From Duganella sp. BuS-21 (GTDB lineage Bacteria; Pseudomonadota; Gammaproteobacteria; Burkholderiales; Burkholderiaceae_D), in assembly GCA_041874725.1 (NCBI GenBank), contig CP097466.1, positions 744,001 to 808,000 on the forward strand: DNA of 64,000 nucleotides, read 5' to 3'. The position numbers and the translations under genes were made by a program. The notes beneath the pieces were generated by a model. That model saw only the letters and a program-made list of their open reading frames with translations, ran no database searches and was not told where the DNA came from. This document shows positions 42,201 to 49,882 of the stretch, piece after piece (the stretch's first letter is position 1; every line of letters begins with the position of its first letter).

Positions 42201-44982
42201 TCTGAAAGGGCTGGTGGTGGACCTGGTGATCTGGTACGAGGATCAATCCGGCTACCGCCAGGCGCTGCACGAGCAGATCATGGGCCTGATCGCCTCCGGC
42301 ATCGACGCCCAGGCGATCGACCGGCCGGGCGGCATCTTCGTGCGCCTGGCCGACCAGATCGCCAACGAGGACCGGGTGCTGCTGCAATCGGTGGCGCGCG
42401 TCATCATCAGCGACGCGCGCGGCACGCTGGCCGAGCAAATCAAGCGTCCCGCCGCGCCGGCCATGCGCATGCCGCCGCTGATCGCCGACAGCCGTGGCGA
42501 GTATGCCAAGGCCGGTCCGGTCACGCATCCGGCGCGCGGCCTGGTGCTGGAAAACGGCATCGGCGGCTTCACGCCGGATGGCCGCGAATACGTGATCACC
42601 ACCAGCGACACCCAGCGCACGCCGGCGCCGTGGTCCAACGTGCTGGCCAATCCGCAGTTCGGCACGGTGATCTCGGAAAGCGGCCAGGCCTACACCTGGC
42701 ACGAGAACGCCCACGAATACCGCCTCACGCCGTGGCACAACGACCCGGTCAGCGACGCCAGCGGCGAAGCCTTCTATTTGCGCGATGAACAGAGCGGCCA
42801 GTTCTGGTCGCCGACCGCCTTGCCGGCGCGCGGCAACGGCGCGTACATCACGCGCCACGGCTTCGGCTACAGCGTGTTCGAACACATGGAGGCCGGCATC
42901 CACAGCGAGATGACCACCTTCGTGGCGGTCGACGCGCCGATCAAGTACACCGTGATCAAGGTCCGCAACGACTCGGAAGTGGCGCGCCGCCTCTCCGTGT
43001 TCGGCTATGTGGAGTGGGTGCTGGGCGATATGCGTTCCAAGTCCGGCATGCACATCATCACCGAGGCCGATCCGGTCAGCGGCGCGCTGTTCGCCAAGAA
43101 CGCCTACAACACGGAGTTCAGCGGCCGTGTGGCCTTCTTCAATTGCGATGCGACGGTACGCACCGTCAGCGGCGACCGCACCGAGTTCGTCGGCCGCAAC
43201 GGTTCGCTGGCCTCGCCGGCGGCGCTGCGCCGCACCCGACTGTCCGGCAAGAACGGCGCGGGCCTCGACGCCTGCGCCGCGATCCAGGCGCCGTTCGAGC
43301 TGCTGCCGGGCCAGGAACGCGAGATCGTGTTCGTGCTGGGCGTGGGCGGGCGCCGCAACGCCGACGCCAGCAGCCTGGTGCAGAAGTACCGCACCGCCGG
43401 CGCCGCGCAGGAAGCGCTGGCCGCCGTACACGCGCAGTGGGACCAGACCCTGAACGCGGTGCGCATCGAAACGCCGGAACCGGAGCTCGATGTCATCGCC
43501 AACGGCTGGCTGATGTACCAGACCATCGCCTGCCGCATCTGGGCCCGTAGCGGCTACTACCAGTCCGGCGGCGCCTTCGGCTTCCGCGACCAGCTGCAGG
43601 ATGCGATGGCGACCGTGCACACCCAGCCGCAACTGCTGCGCGACCAGCTGATGCTGTGCGCCGCCCACCAGTTCCTGGAAGGCGACGTCCAGCACTGGTG
43701 GCACCCGCCGTCGGATCGCGGCGTGCGCACACACTGCTCGGACGATTATCTGTGGCTGCCGCTGGGCGCGTGGCGCTACGTCGCCACCACCGGCGACCTC
43801 AGTGTGCTCGACGACACCGCGCCTTATCTGGAGGGCCGCGCGGTCAAGCCGGAAGAGGATTCGTATTACGACATGCCGGCGCGCTCGGGCGAGCAGGGTT
43901 CGCTGTACGACCACTGCGTGCGCGCCATCCGCAACGGCCTGCGTTTCGGCCAGCACGGCTTGCCGCTGATGGGTTCTTGCGACTGGAACGACGGCATGGA
44001 CAAGGTGGGGGAGCATGGCAAGGGCGAGAGCGTGTGGCTGGCCTTCTTCCTGTGCGAGGTGCTGAAGCGCTTCGCCGAGGTGGCCGACCTGCGCCAGGAC
44101 GGTGAGTTCGCGGCCGAGTGCCGCGAGCATGCGCTTCGCATCGCCGCCAACGTCGAGCAGAATGCGTGGGACGGCGAATGGTATCGGCGCGCCTACTTCG
44201 ACGACGGCACGCCGCTCGGTTCGCACACCAACGAGGAATGCCAGATCGATTCGATTTCGCAAAGCTGGGGCGTGCTGTCCGGCTCCGCCGATCCGGTGCG
44301 GGTGCGCGGGGCGATGGAGCAGGTCAACCAGCGCCTGGTGCGGCGCGATTCGGGCATTATCCAATTGCTCGATCCGCCGTTCGACAAGGCCGGGCCGAAT
44401 CCGGGCTATATCCGTGGCTACGTGCCGGGCGTGCGCGAGAACGGCGGGCAGTACACCCACGCCGCCATCTGGACCGCCATGGCCTTCGCCCGCCTCGGCG
44501 ACAGCGAACGCGCATGGGAACTGGCGCGCATGATCAATCCGGTCATGCACGGCCGCAGCGCCGAGGGTACGGCGGTGTACAAGGTGGAACCGTATGTGGT
44601 GACGGCCGACGTCTACGCGGTGGCGCCGCACGTGGGGCGCGGCGGCTGGAGCTGGTACACCGGCTCTTCGGGCTGGATGTACCGCTTGATCATCGAGTCG
44701 CTGCTGGGCCTCACGCGCACGGCGCATCATCTGCGGATGGAGCCGCGCATGCCGCAGGGCTGGACCAGCTTCACGCTGACCTACCGCTACCTGAGCACGT
44801 CCTACGTGATCCGGGTGGTGAAGCAGGCCCGAGCCACGCCGTCGCTGACGGTGGACGGCGTGGCGCAGGACGACCAGCTGATTGAGCTGGTCGACAGCGG
44901 CGGCACGCGGCAGGTGGAGTTGCTGCTGCCGGCGACGCCGGCGTTGGCCGCGTCAGAGGCCCAGGGAGGCCCCGGCGCCTGA
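36256..44982 (+). CDS. ndvB: Cyclic beta-glucan synthase, NdvB/ChvB type (GT84-GH94)
   Basis: About 2908 residues, the size expected of cyclic beta-1,2-glucan synthases. A cytoplasmic N-terminus is followed by membrane helices near residues 420-475 and a GT84 glycosyltransferase with ITLDTDTQLPRDAA and RRQRWIRGDWQ. Four or more further helices lie near 840-1010. A glycoamylase-like domain (GSMFEYLMPLLVM, WGISESGYNTVDAALNYQYR) comes next, then two beta-sandwich/GH94 phosphorylase modules, with the catalytic-acid segment SCDWNDGMDKVGEHGKGES near 2575. The product is a periplasmic osmoregulated glucan. No ATG lies near the conserved N-terminus, so I chose the TTG at 36256 (LNKSNPLLPEL) after GAGCGAGG. 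An upstream TTG at 36211 is possible. Its end overlaps the opposing gdt1-type gene by 30 bases. Confidence 0.9.
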   Translation: MNKSNPLLPELSLGFREAPTGASLSDEDDEDLPLRAELFSAAQMAAHGKTLAKHHELSNRSARDRLLSRLSENAAVIDATCDGLTAAAKAGRQITPASEWLLDNFYLIEEQIRIARRHLPKDYSKELPRLGKGAPEGCPRVYKIALEIISHGDGRVDPESLCRFVDAYQEVATLKLGELWAIPIMLRLALIENLRRVAARVAENRIQRDLATTWADQMTEVADKNPSGLILMVADMARSNPPITSAFVAELARRLQGQSPSLTMALTWITHRLAETGQTIEQQIQAEIQQQAAEQVSIANSIGSLRFLGTMDWQEFVETMSVVEQTLRQDPADVYGKMEFATRDQYRHAIEKIAKRSRFSEVEVAQQALQLALDHHGQGDARHGHVGFYLIGGGLPLLEKQSGMRRPWLEALQQTSRASPLTSYLGAIAAISLVATALLLEHAANDGAHGFVLIALGLLALLGSSQLALSLVNWVATLVTVPKPLPRMDFKEGIPADARAMVVVPTLVYSKENIDALFEQMEVRFLANRDPNLMFCLLTDFADARAETLPADDALVAHMKHKVAHLNQKYADTQPQSPFLLLHRPRLWNPQEGVWMGYERKRGKLEHLNRYLRGGARDKFSVVVGDTSQLESIRYVITLDTDTQLPRDAAAQFVATMQHPLNRARVDLARGRVVDGYGILQPRVAVALPSENASRYEKLCGGEPGIDPYTRTVSDVYQDVFFEGSFIGKGIYDVDVFEQVLGGRLPENKILSHDLLEGCYLRAGLLSDGQLYEAYPARYSEDVGRRQRWIRGDWQLIGWLAGRVPRHGGKREKNPLSLLSRWKLFDNLRRSLTAPALVLSLITAWRWLPDPWMWTGAVLTVIFLPPLVSLVYDLCRRPRDTLWSQHVRASLRRGGMHFSHAILMLVFLPYEAWFSMDAILRSLWRSLVSHRHLLEWRASALARQADGAASTWRTMWISPVLALFVGGALLGWRPASLPPAALFLLAWLVAPAVADWISRPIARKDAQLTPDQHTFLHNLARRTWAYFDHFVGPEDNWLPPDNMQEHPVQVVAHRTSPTNIGLALLANLTACDFGYITVAQMMARTANTLDSMDQLERHHGHFYNWYDTLTLKPLHPVYISTVDSGNLAGHLLTMQPGLTGLYDAPVLGPQIVDGVAATARVLRETLADGTDNDTIEVANLLALLTPAPDSASLQQLHAWLLRVAAAAEALQPQAAAHSDAGASWCTALATQCRAALDDLAALTPWAALSADVVLDTSMTRMPTLRELAGLAGATATASVAASDLAPAERERQQQLAQLVEQGSTAAHERMRALADLAQRCCAFAQMEYGFLYNPVTNLLAIGYNVTDRRLDASYYDLLASEVRLASFVAIAQGQLPQEHWFALGRQLCIVSGKPVLLSWSGSMFEYLMPLLVMPNYPSTLLDQTYSSVIDAQIDYGKRRNVPWGISESGYNTVDAALNYQYRAFGVPGLGLKRGLADDLVIAPYASMMGLMVQPEASCANLQKMAELGFMGRYGFYEAVDYTPSRLPRGQSHAVIRSFMVHHQGMGLLSLSYLLHDRPMQRRFESDPLLQSTLLVLQERSPQAGAFYSNTTELASIRASAPDQSMPMRILTQHSTPVPETQLLSNGRYHVMVTNAGGSYSRWRDLAVSRWREDGTRDNYGNFCYVRDVEDGEFWSTTYQPTLAEPRKFEVIFSEGRAEFRRSDRNIDLYTEIVVSPEDDIELRRTRITNKSDRVRTIEVTSFAEVVMAPAAADNAHPAFSKLFVQTEILRDENAILCTRRPRGQNEIMPWLMHSMMVHDAPVGKVSFETDRSRFIGRGNTAAAPSAMLDPGPLSGAEGSVLDPVVAIRYTITLQPDQFATVDIVTGMTEQREAALHLIDKYQDRHLADRVFELAWTHSQVVLRQLNASEADAQLYGRLANSVIYPNAALRADAGTLIKNQRGQSGLWAYAISGDLPIVLLQIKDPENIELARQMVQAHAYWRLKGLVVDLVIWYEDQSGYRQALHEQIMGLIASGIDAQAIDRPGGIFVRLADQIANEDRVLLQSVARVIISDARGTLAEQIKRPAAPAMRMPPLIADSRGEYAKAGPVTHPARGLVLENGIGGFTPDGREYVITTSDTQRTPAPWSNVLANPQFGTVISESGQAYTWHENAHEYRLTPWHNDPVSDASGEAFYLRDEQSGQFWSPTALPARGNGAYITRHGFGYSVFEHMEAGIHSEMTTFVAVDAPIKYTVIKVRNDSEVARRLSVFGYVEWVLGDMRSKSGMHIITEADPVSGALFAKNAYNTEFSGRVAFFNCDATVRTVSGDRTEFVGRNGSLASPAALRRTRLSGKNGAGLDACAAIQAPFELLPGQEREIVFVLGVGGRRNADASSLVQKYRTAGAAQEALAAVHAQWDQTLNAVRIETPEPELDVIANGWLMYQTIACRIWARSGYYQSGGAFGFRDQLQDAMATVHTQPQLLRDQLMLCAAHQFLEGDVQHWWHPPSDRGVRTHCSDDYLWLPLGAWRYVATTGDLSVLDDTAPYLEGRAVKPEEDSYYDMPARSGEQGSLYDHCVRAIRNGLRFGQHGLPLMGSCDWNDGMDKVGEHGKGESVWLAFFLCEVLKRFAEVADLRQDGEFAAECREHALRIAANVEQNAWDGEWYRRAYFDDGTPLGSHTNEECQIDSISQSWGVLSGSADPVRVRGAMEQVNQRLVRRDSGIIQLLDPPFDKAGPNPGYIRGYVPGVRENGGQYTHAAIWTAMAFARLGDSERAWELARMINPVMHGRSAEGTAVYKVEPYVVTADVYAVAPHVGRGGWSWYTGSSGWMYRLIIESLLGLTRTAHHLRMEPRMPQGWTSFTLTYRYLSTSYVIRVVKQARATPSLTVDGVAQDDQLIELVDSGGTRQVELLLPATPALAASEAQGGPGA

Positions 44983-45528
44983 CAGCGTCGCCACGCCCAG
45001 CGCCGCGAAGATCAGCGCGGCGATGCCGTGCACCAGCTTGAGCGAGACGCGGTTGGCGATCCTGTCGCCGAAGTACACGGCAGGGACGTTGGCCAGCATC
45101 ATGCCCAGCGTGGTGCCGGCTACCACGGCGACGATGCCGTGGTAGCGCGCCGCCAGCGCCACGGTGGCAACCTGCGTCTTGTCGCCCATCTCGGCGATGA
45201 AGAAGGCAATCAGTGTGGTGAGGAACACGCCGTAGCGCGCCAGCGGCGTGTCTTCCTCATCGAGTTTATCGGGCACCAGGGTCCACGCCGCCATGGCCAG
45301 GAACGATCCGCCCAGCACCCAACGCAGCAGCTCAGGTCCCATCAGGCTGGTGATCCAGGCGCCGATGGCGGCGGCAAAGGCGTGGTTGGCGATGGTGGCG
45401 ACGAAGATGCCGGCAACGATGGGTAGGGGACGGCGGAACCTGGCGGCGAGAACGAAGGCGAGCAGCTGGGTTTTGTCGCCGATTTCAGCGAGGGCGACGA
45501 TGCCGGTAGAGACGAGGAAAGCTTCCAT
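44953..45528 (-). CDS. TMEM165/GDT1-family manganese exporter
   Basis: The 191-residue membrane protein has two inverted halves of three helices, each with the signature ExGDKTQ: EIGDKTQLLAF near residue 15 and EMGDKTQVATVAL near 121. This is the GDT1 family, whose bacterial members export Mn2+ (MneA) or handle Ca2+. The ATG at 45528 gives MEAFLVSTGIVALAE. Longer in-frame starts run into the riboswitch terminator. A yybP-ykoY manganese riboswitch lies upstream on the same strand, strong support for a Mn2+ role. Its 3' end lies within the end of the glucan synthase gene on the other strand. Confidence 0.93.
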   Translation of the reverse strand: MEAFLVSTGIVALAEIGDKTQLLAFVLAARFRRPLPIVAGIFVATIANHAFAAAIGAWITSLMGPELLRWVLGGSFLAMAAWTLVPDKLDEEDTPLARYGVFLTTLIAFFIAEMGDKTQVATVALAARYHGIVAVVAGTTLGMMLANVPAVYFGDRIANRVSLKLVHGIAALIFAALGVATLSGAGASLGL

Positions 45529-45558
45529 GGTATGTAGGTGGTGAGCGGGCCGGATACG

Positions 45559-45611
45559 AAAAACCAATGAACGAAGCGCGGCACCGGCCCTTCCGGCCGC
45601 GCATCGTTCAT
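45559..45611 (-). terminator. Expression-platform terminator of the manganese riboswitch
   Basis: Read leftward, ATGAACG.TGCGCGGC.. pairs with ..GCCGCGC.TCGTTCAT over about 19 bp around an AAGGG loop (45568-45611). TGG and five T (45559-45563) follow. It lies directly after the GACGAGACC end of the riboswitch, so ligand binding could decide between this hairpin and an alternative fold. Confidence 0.8.
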
Positions 45612-45740
45612 GGTCTCGTCCAGCCTTGAGCCTCTAGCCCTAAGCCACCTGCACCACGGTCTGCGGACCGATTATGTTGACACAGGTTCTTGCGCCGGGG
45701 AGGCGCAAGCCGACTACTCCCCAATAACGGGCGGTATCTT
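45608..45740 (-). promoter_or_regulatory. yybP-ykoY manganese riboswitch
   Basis: Read leftward from about 45740 the strand shows the conserved elements in order: GGGGAGTAG, a variable stem (TTGCGCC...GGCGCAA), GTGTCAACATAATCGG, a variable stem (GGTCCGCAGACC), and the closing GGACGAGACC at 45612-45621. These GGGGAGUAG and GUCAACAUA loop sequences form the Mn2+ site in known yybP-ykoY RNAs. It precedes a GDT1-type exporter, one of the classic targets, and Mn2+ would be expected to turn expression on. Confidence 0.88.
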
Positions 45741-45806
45741 AACACATGCCCGAAACATGCCTATGGTATTCTGCTCCGCGCTTCAGACAAATATTGAAAG
45801 TATTAC

Positions 45807-47657
45807 ATGATCAAGAAGACCATATCCGCGCTGGTGCTGTCCGCATGCATGGCGCTCGCCGCACACGCCGATCCGCTCAGCTACGCCCGCTACGACCAGG
45901 TGCGCACCACCGACCTGCACCTCGACCTGAAGGCGGACTTCGGCCAGAAGACCCTGTCCGGCTACGCCGAACTGAGCTTGAACTGGATCGACCAATCCGC
46001 CCGTACGCTGGTGCTGGATACGAATGAACTGAACATCGCCAAGGTGCAGGTGCTGAATCCGAACGGCCGCTGGAGCGCCGTCTCCTTCATGCTCGACAGG
46101 CTGGATGTGAAAAACACGGAAAAGGGCCGCGCGCTGCGCATCGCCTTGCCGTTCCAGCCGCCGAAGGTGCGTGTCTATTACCGCACCGCGCCGTCGGCCG
46201 CCGCGCTGCAATGGATGGCGCCCGAGCAGACCATGTCCGGCAAGCGTCCGTTCATGTTCAGCCAGTCGCAGGACATCAACGCCCGTTCGTGGGCGCCGGT
46301 GCAGGACACGCCGGCGGTGCGCTTCACCTACAGCGCCCGCGTCGACGCGCCGGCCGGCCTGCGCGTGCTGATGAGCGCCGAGAACGACCAGAAGGCCAGC
46401 GGCGCCGGCGGCTGGAAGTTCAAGATGACGCAGCCGATTCCTTCCTACCTGCTGGCCATCGCCATCGGCGAAATCGAAGTGCGCAACCTCGGTCCGCGTT
46501 CGGCGGTCTACGCCGAACCGGCGCGCATCGAAGCGGCCGCCTACGAGCTGGCCGACACCGAAAAGATGATCAGCGCCGCCGAAGGCCTGTATGGCCCGTA
46601 TCGCTGGGACAGGTACGACATGATCGTGTTGCCGCCGTCCTTCCCGTACGGCGGCATGGAGAACCCGCGCCTGACCTTCCTCACGCCGACCATGATCGCC
46701 GGCGACCGCAGCCTGGTCGACCTGATCGCGCATGAACTGGCGCACTCGTGGTCCGGCAACCTGGTGACCAACGCCTCGTGGAAATACATGTGGCTCAACG
46801 AAGGCTTTACCACCTACGTCACCACCCGCATCGTCGAGAAGCTGTACGGCGAAGAAGTGGCCGAGATGAACCTGCAGGTCGAGCAGGAAGAGGCGCTGGC
46901 GTCGCTGGCCACCATCCCGGCGGCCAAGCAGGTGCTGGCCACGCGCGGCGCCGACAACGACCCGTCGGCGTACTCGGACGGCAGCCTGATTTATCCGAAG
47001 GGCGCCTGGTTGCTGCGCACGCTGGAGCAGCGCGCCGGGCGCGAGGTGTTCGATCCCTTCCTGCGCGGCTGGTTCGAGTCGCACGCCTTCAAGTCGGCCA
47101 CCACCGACGAATTCGTGGACTACCTGAAGAAGAACCTGCTCGACGCCCATCCTGAATACATGGCCGCCTCGGAGCTCGACGAATGGCTGTACAGCGCCGG
47201 CATTCCGGCCAACGCCAAGCGCGCGGCCTCGCCGCGCCCGGCCGCGCTGGACGCGCAGCGCAGCGCATGGCTGAAAGGCGAGCTGCCGACGGCGGAGCTG
47301 AACGGCAAGAATTGGATCGCGCTGGAGTGGATGCACTTCCTGAACGACATCGACGGCAAGGCCAGCGCCGCGCAACTGCAGGAGCTGGACCAGGCTTTCG
47401 CGCTGGGCAAGAGCGGCAACAATGAAATCGCCTTCCGCTTCTACCGTTCCTCGATCAAGGCCGGCTACAACGTGCGCGAGCCGCTGGGTAAATTCCTCGC
47501 CAGCGTGGGCCGCAAGCTGTTCGTGGTGCCGCTGTATAGCGCCCTGCTGAAAAACCCGAACCAGAAGGACTGGGCGAAATCGCTGTACGCCAAGACCCGT
47601 TCGCACTACCACCCGTTGACGCAAGCCGCCGTAGACAAAGCCTTCAAAAAACCATGA
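45807..47657 (+). CDS. M1-family metallo-aminopeptidase, secreted
   Basis: The 616-residue protein has a signal peptide (MIKKTISALVLSACMALAAH-ADP). The zinc site of M1 peptidases is complete: H309-E310 and H313 in HELAHSWSG, and E332 in NEGFTTYV. The substrate-binding PYGGMENPRL is at about 285-294. It resembles leukotriene-A4-hydrolase-type aminopeptidases and likely removes N-terminal residues from peptides in the periplasm. The stop overlaps the start of the next gene (ATGA at 47654-47657), so the two genes are coupled. Confidence 0.93.
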   Translation: MIKKTISALVLSACMALAAHADPLSYARYDQVRTTDLHLDLKADFGQKTLSGYAELSLNWIDQSARTLVLDTNELNIAKVQVLNPNGRWSAVSFMLDRLDVKNTEKGRALRIALPFQPPKVRVYYRTAPSAAALQWMAPEQTMSGKRPFMFSQSQDINARSWAPVQDTPAVRFTYSARVDAPAGLRVLMSAENDQKASGAGGWKFKMTQPIPSYLLAIAIGEIEVRNLGPRSAVYAEPARIEAAAYELADTEKMISAAEGLYGPYRWDRYDMIVLPPSFPYGGMENPRLTFLTPTMIAGDRSLVDLIAHELAHSWSGNLVTNASWKYMWLNEGFTTYVTTRIVEKLYGEEVAEMNLQVEQEEALASLATIPAAKQVLATRGADNDPSAYSDGSLIYPKGAWLLRTLEQRAGREVFDPFLRGWFESHAFKSATTDEFVDYLKKNLLDAHPEYMAASELDEWLYSAGIPANAKRAASPRPAALDAQRSAWLKGELPTAELNGKNWIALEWMHFLNDIDGKASAAQLQELDQAFALGKSGNNEIAFRFYRSSIKAGYNVREPLGKFLASVGRKLFVVPLYSALLKNPNQKDWAKSLYAKTRSHYHPLTQAAVDKAFKKP

Positions 47658-49228
47658 ACCTGTACCGTACTGTTGCAGCCGGCGTCTTGACGCTGGCTGT
47701 TTTTGTTGCGCCGGCCAATGCCGCTACGCCTGCCGCCGCCGCACCGGCCTTCAATCTCGACGCGGACGTCAACCGCGCGCTGAAAACCTTCGGCGTGCCG
47801 GGCATGGCGATCGCCATCGTCAAGGATGGCAAGGTGGTCGCGGCCAAGGGCTACGGCGTGCGCAAGCTGGGCGAGCCGGCGCCGGTGGACGGCAAGACGC
47901 TGTTTGAAATCGCCTCCAACTCCAAGGCCTTCACGGCCGCCGGCCTGGCCATGCTGGTCGACGAAGGCAAGCTGGCCTGGGACGATCCGGTCACCAAGCA
48001 CCTGCCGGGCTTCCAGATGTACGACTCTTACGTCACCGGCCAGATGACGGTGCGCGACCTGCTGACGCACCGCAGCGGCCTGGGTCTCGGCGCCGGCGAC
48101 TTGCTGTGGTGGCCGAGCACCACCTTCAGCACCGACGACATCATCGCCCGCCTGCGCCATGTCAAGCCGGCCACCAGCTTCCGCGCCAGCTACGCCTACG
48201 ACAACCTGCTCTACATCGTGGCCGGCAAGATCATCGCCGAGAAGGCCGGCAAGCCGTGGGGCGAGGCGATGCAGGAACGCATCCTCACGCCGCTGGGCAT
48301 GACCGGCACCAAGACCAGCGTGGCCGAGATGCTGGCCACCAGCGACTACGCGGCGCCGCACAGCAAGATCAACGACCGCATCGCCGTGGTCAAGCCGATG
48401 CCGGTGCCGAATGCGGCGGGCGCGGTCGGCATCAATACCAATGCCGAGGACATCGCGCGCTGGATGACGGTGCTGCTCAACCAGGGCAAGATGGACCACG
48501 GCGCGCAGCTGTTCAGCGCAAGGCAGGCGGCCGAGATGTGGACCGAGCAGACGCCGATGCGCATCCGCGAACCGAAGCCGGCGCTGGCGGCCACCAAGCC
48601 GAACTTCTACGGCTACGGCCTGGGTTTCCAGCTGCGCGACTACCGGGGTCGCAAGCTGGCCATGCACGGCGGCGCGCTGCAGGGCTTTTATTCGACGGTG
48701 CTGATGGTGCCCGAGGAGAAGCTGGGCATCGCCATCCTGACCAACGCCGAGAACAGCCCGGCCATGGCCGCGCTGTACTACCGCATCCTGGACCGGTACC
48801 TGAAGGTGGCGCCGAGCGACTGGATCACGCTGTACGCGGAGCAGGAAGCGGCCATGCACAAGGAAGAGCTGGAGCGCCAGGGCAAGGCGCACACCGCGCG
48901 CGCGGCCGGCTCCCAGCCTTCGCTGCCGCTGGCGTCGTATGACGGCGAATACGAGGATGCGTGGTACGGCAAGGCCAGCATCCGCGAAGAGGGCGGCAAG
49001 CGCATCCTGCGCTTCGAGCGCACGCCGGACCTGAGCGGGGAGCTTGAGCACTTCCAGCACGACACCTTCATCGTGCGCTGGAAGGAACGCAACTTCAACG
49101 CCGACGCCTACGTCAGCTTCGCCCTCAATCCGGACGGCAGCATCGAGCGCATGAAGATGGCGCCGGTGTCCACCGAGACCGACTTCAGCTACGACTTCCG
49201 CGATCTCAGCTTTGCCCCGGTGAAATAG
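47654..49228 (+). CDS. Serine hydrolase of the class C beta-lactamase/DD-peptidase family
   Basis: The 524-residue protein has a signal peptide cleaved near ANA-ATPA. The SxxK motif S88-N-S-K91 (FEIASNSKAFTAAG) and a YxN motif in SYAYDNLLYIVAGK near residue 178 mark the penicillin-binding-like fold. The third motif is probably HGG in MHGGALQGF near 336. A C-terminal DUF3471-like beta domain follows (about 420-524). Family members hydrolyse esters, peptides or D-amino acid amides; the substrate here is unknown. It is coupled by an ATGA overlap to the M1 aminopeptidase, which suggests a shared peptide substrate. Confidence 0.9.
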   Translation: MNLYRTVAAGVLTLAVFVAPANAATPAAAAPAFNLDADVNRALKTFGVPGMAIAIVKDGKVVAAKGYGVRKLGEPAPVDGKTLFEIASNSKAFTAAGLAMLVDEGKLAWDDPVTKHLPGFQMYDSYVTGQMTVRDLLTHRSGLGLGAGDLLWWPSTTFSTDDIIARLRHVKPATSFRASYAYDNLLYIVAGKIIAEKAGKPWGEAMQERILTPLGMTGTKTSVAEMLATSDYAAPHSKINDRIAVVKPMPVPNAAGAVGINTNAEDIARWMTVLLNQGKMDHGAQLFSARQAAEMWTEQTPMRIREPKPALAATKPNFYGYGLGFQLRDYRGRKLAMHGGALQGFYSTVLMVPEEKLGIAILTNAENSPAMAALYYRILDRYLKVAPSDWITLYAEQEAAMHKEELERQGKAHTARAAGSQPSLPLASYDGEYEDAWYGKASIREEGGKRILRFERTPDLSGELEHFQHDTFIVRWKERNFNADAYVSFALNPDGSIERMKMAPVSTETDFSYDFRDLSFAPVK

Positions 49229-49316
49229 GGGGTGATACAATGCCCGCCTCGCGTCGCTGCCTTTGCGTGGACAGGATGCAAAGTTTGAATGATTACTATC
49301 GAGGATGAACTAGACT

Positions 49317-49676
49317 ATGCAACGTATTATGCTGCGCTCCAAGCTGCACCGCGTGACGGTGACCCAGGCCGATCTGCACTATGAAGGTTCGTGCGGCATC
49401 GACGTCGACCTGCTGGAAGCGGTCGACATCAAGGTCAACGAGCAGATCGAGCTGTATAACGTGAACAACGGCGAACGCTTTGCCACCTACGCCATTCCAG
49501 GCAAGCGCGGCAGCGGCGAGATTTCGCTCAACGGCGCAGCCGCCCGCAAGGCGCAGCTGGGCGACCTGCTGATCATCTGCACCTACGGCCCGATGACGGA
49601 CCAGGAAATCGAGACCTATGTGCCGAAGGTCGCCTTCGTCGACGCCAACAACAAGATCACCAGCATGAAGAAGTAA
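49317..49676 (+). CDS. panD: Aspartate 1-decarboxylase PanD
   Basis: PanD makes beta-alanine from aspartate for pantothenate and CoA. The 119-residue zymogen has the self-cleavage site G24-S25 (HYEGSCGID), where Ser25 becomes the pyruvoyl group. It also has the conserved [20 protein letters not shown] and the [13 protein letters not shown] C-terminal strand ([10 protein letters not shown]). Length is normal. A TACAAT at 49238-49243 is a possible -10 element. The downstream terminator is disrupted and duplicated by a 134-bp insertion. Confidence 0.97.
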   Translation: MQRIMLRSKLHRVTVTQADLHYEGSCGIDVDLLEAVDIKVNEQIELYNVNNGERFATYAIPGKRGSGEISLNGAAARKAQLGDLLIICTYGPMTDQEIETYVPKVAFVDANNKITSMKK

Positions 49677-49696
49677 GCAGTCCTTCATGCCGGACC

Positions 49697-49717
49697 AAAA
49701 AAAGACGCCTCGGGCGT
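49697..49717 (-). terminator. Left copy of a duplicated hairpin, terminator for the Crp-type gene
   Basis: Read leftward, ACGCC-CGA-GGCGT is followed by TC and seven T (49697-49703). It is one half of an originally bidirectional terminator that the neighbouring 134-bp element split and duplicated. Confidence 0.75.
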
Positions 49718-49850
49718 AATGCCGTTAAGTTAAGCTGAAAATAGGCTTCGTCATTCCCGCGCATGCGGGAATCCATGAGGCGCATGCCCGGCTAACTCAG
49801 CATGGATCCCGGCTTTCGCCGGGACGACATCGCTTAACTTAACGGCATTA
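49717..49850. mobile_element. 134-bp MITE-like insertion with 19-bp inverted repeats and 11-bp target duplication
   Basis: The ends are perfect 19-bp inverted repeats: TAATGCCGTTAAGTTAAGC at 49717-49735 and its complement at 49832-49850. The flanks are identical 11-bp direct repeats CGCCTCGGGCG at 49706-49716 and 49851-49861. Removing the element and one repeat restores one clean terminator. The interior (about 49749-49829) is a REP-like palindrome related to the one between rpoB and rpoC. There is no coding capacity, so it would be moved by a transposase in trans. Confidence 0.85.
49749..49829. repeat. REP-like palindrome inside the MITE, dispersed repeat family 2, copy B
   Basis: CGTCATTCCCGCG..GCGGGAATCCATG on the left and CATGGATCCC..CGCCGGGACGAC on the right are imperfect inverted repeats. 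The right arm matches the rpoB-rpoC copy at 24 of 28 positions. Confidence 0.75.
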
Positions 49851-49870
49851 CGCCTCGGGCGTCTTTTTTT
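49850..49870 (+). terminator. Right copy of the duplicated hairpin, terminator for panD
   Basis: ACGCC-TCG-GGCGT (49850-49862) is followed by C and seven T (49864-49870). Together with the left copy it keeps termination working for both convergent genes after the insertion. Confidence 0.8.
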
Positions 49871-49882
49871 ACGTCGCTGCGG

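Noticed and set aside
39883..44730. A 1615-codon open frame opposite the glucan synthase, and another at 36349-39846
   Set aside because: Antisense shadows of one GC-rich gene with clear domains on the plus strand. The translations look like random Arg/Ala/Gly/His sequence.
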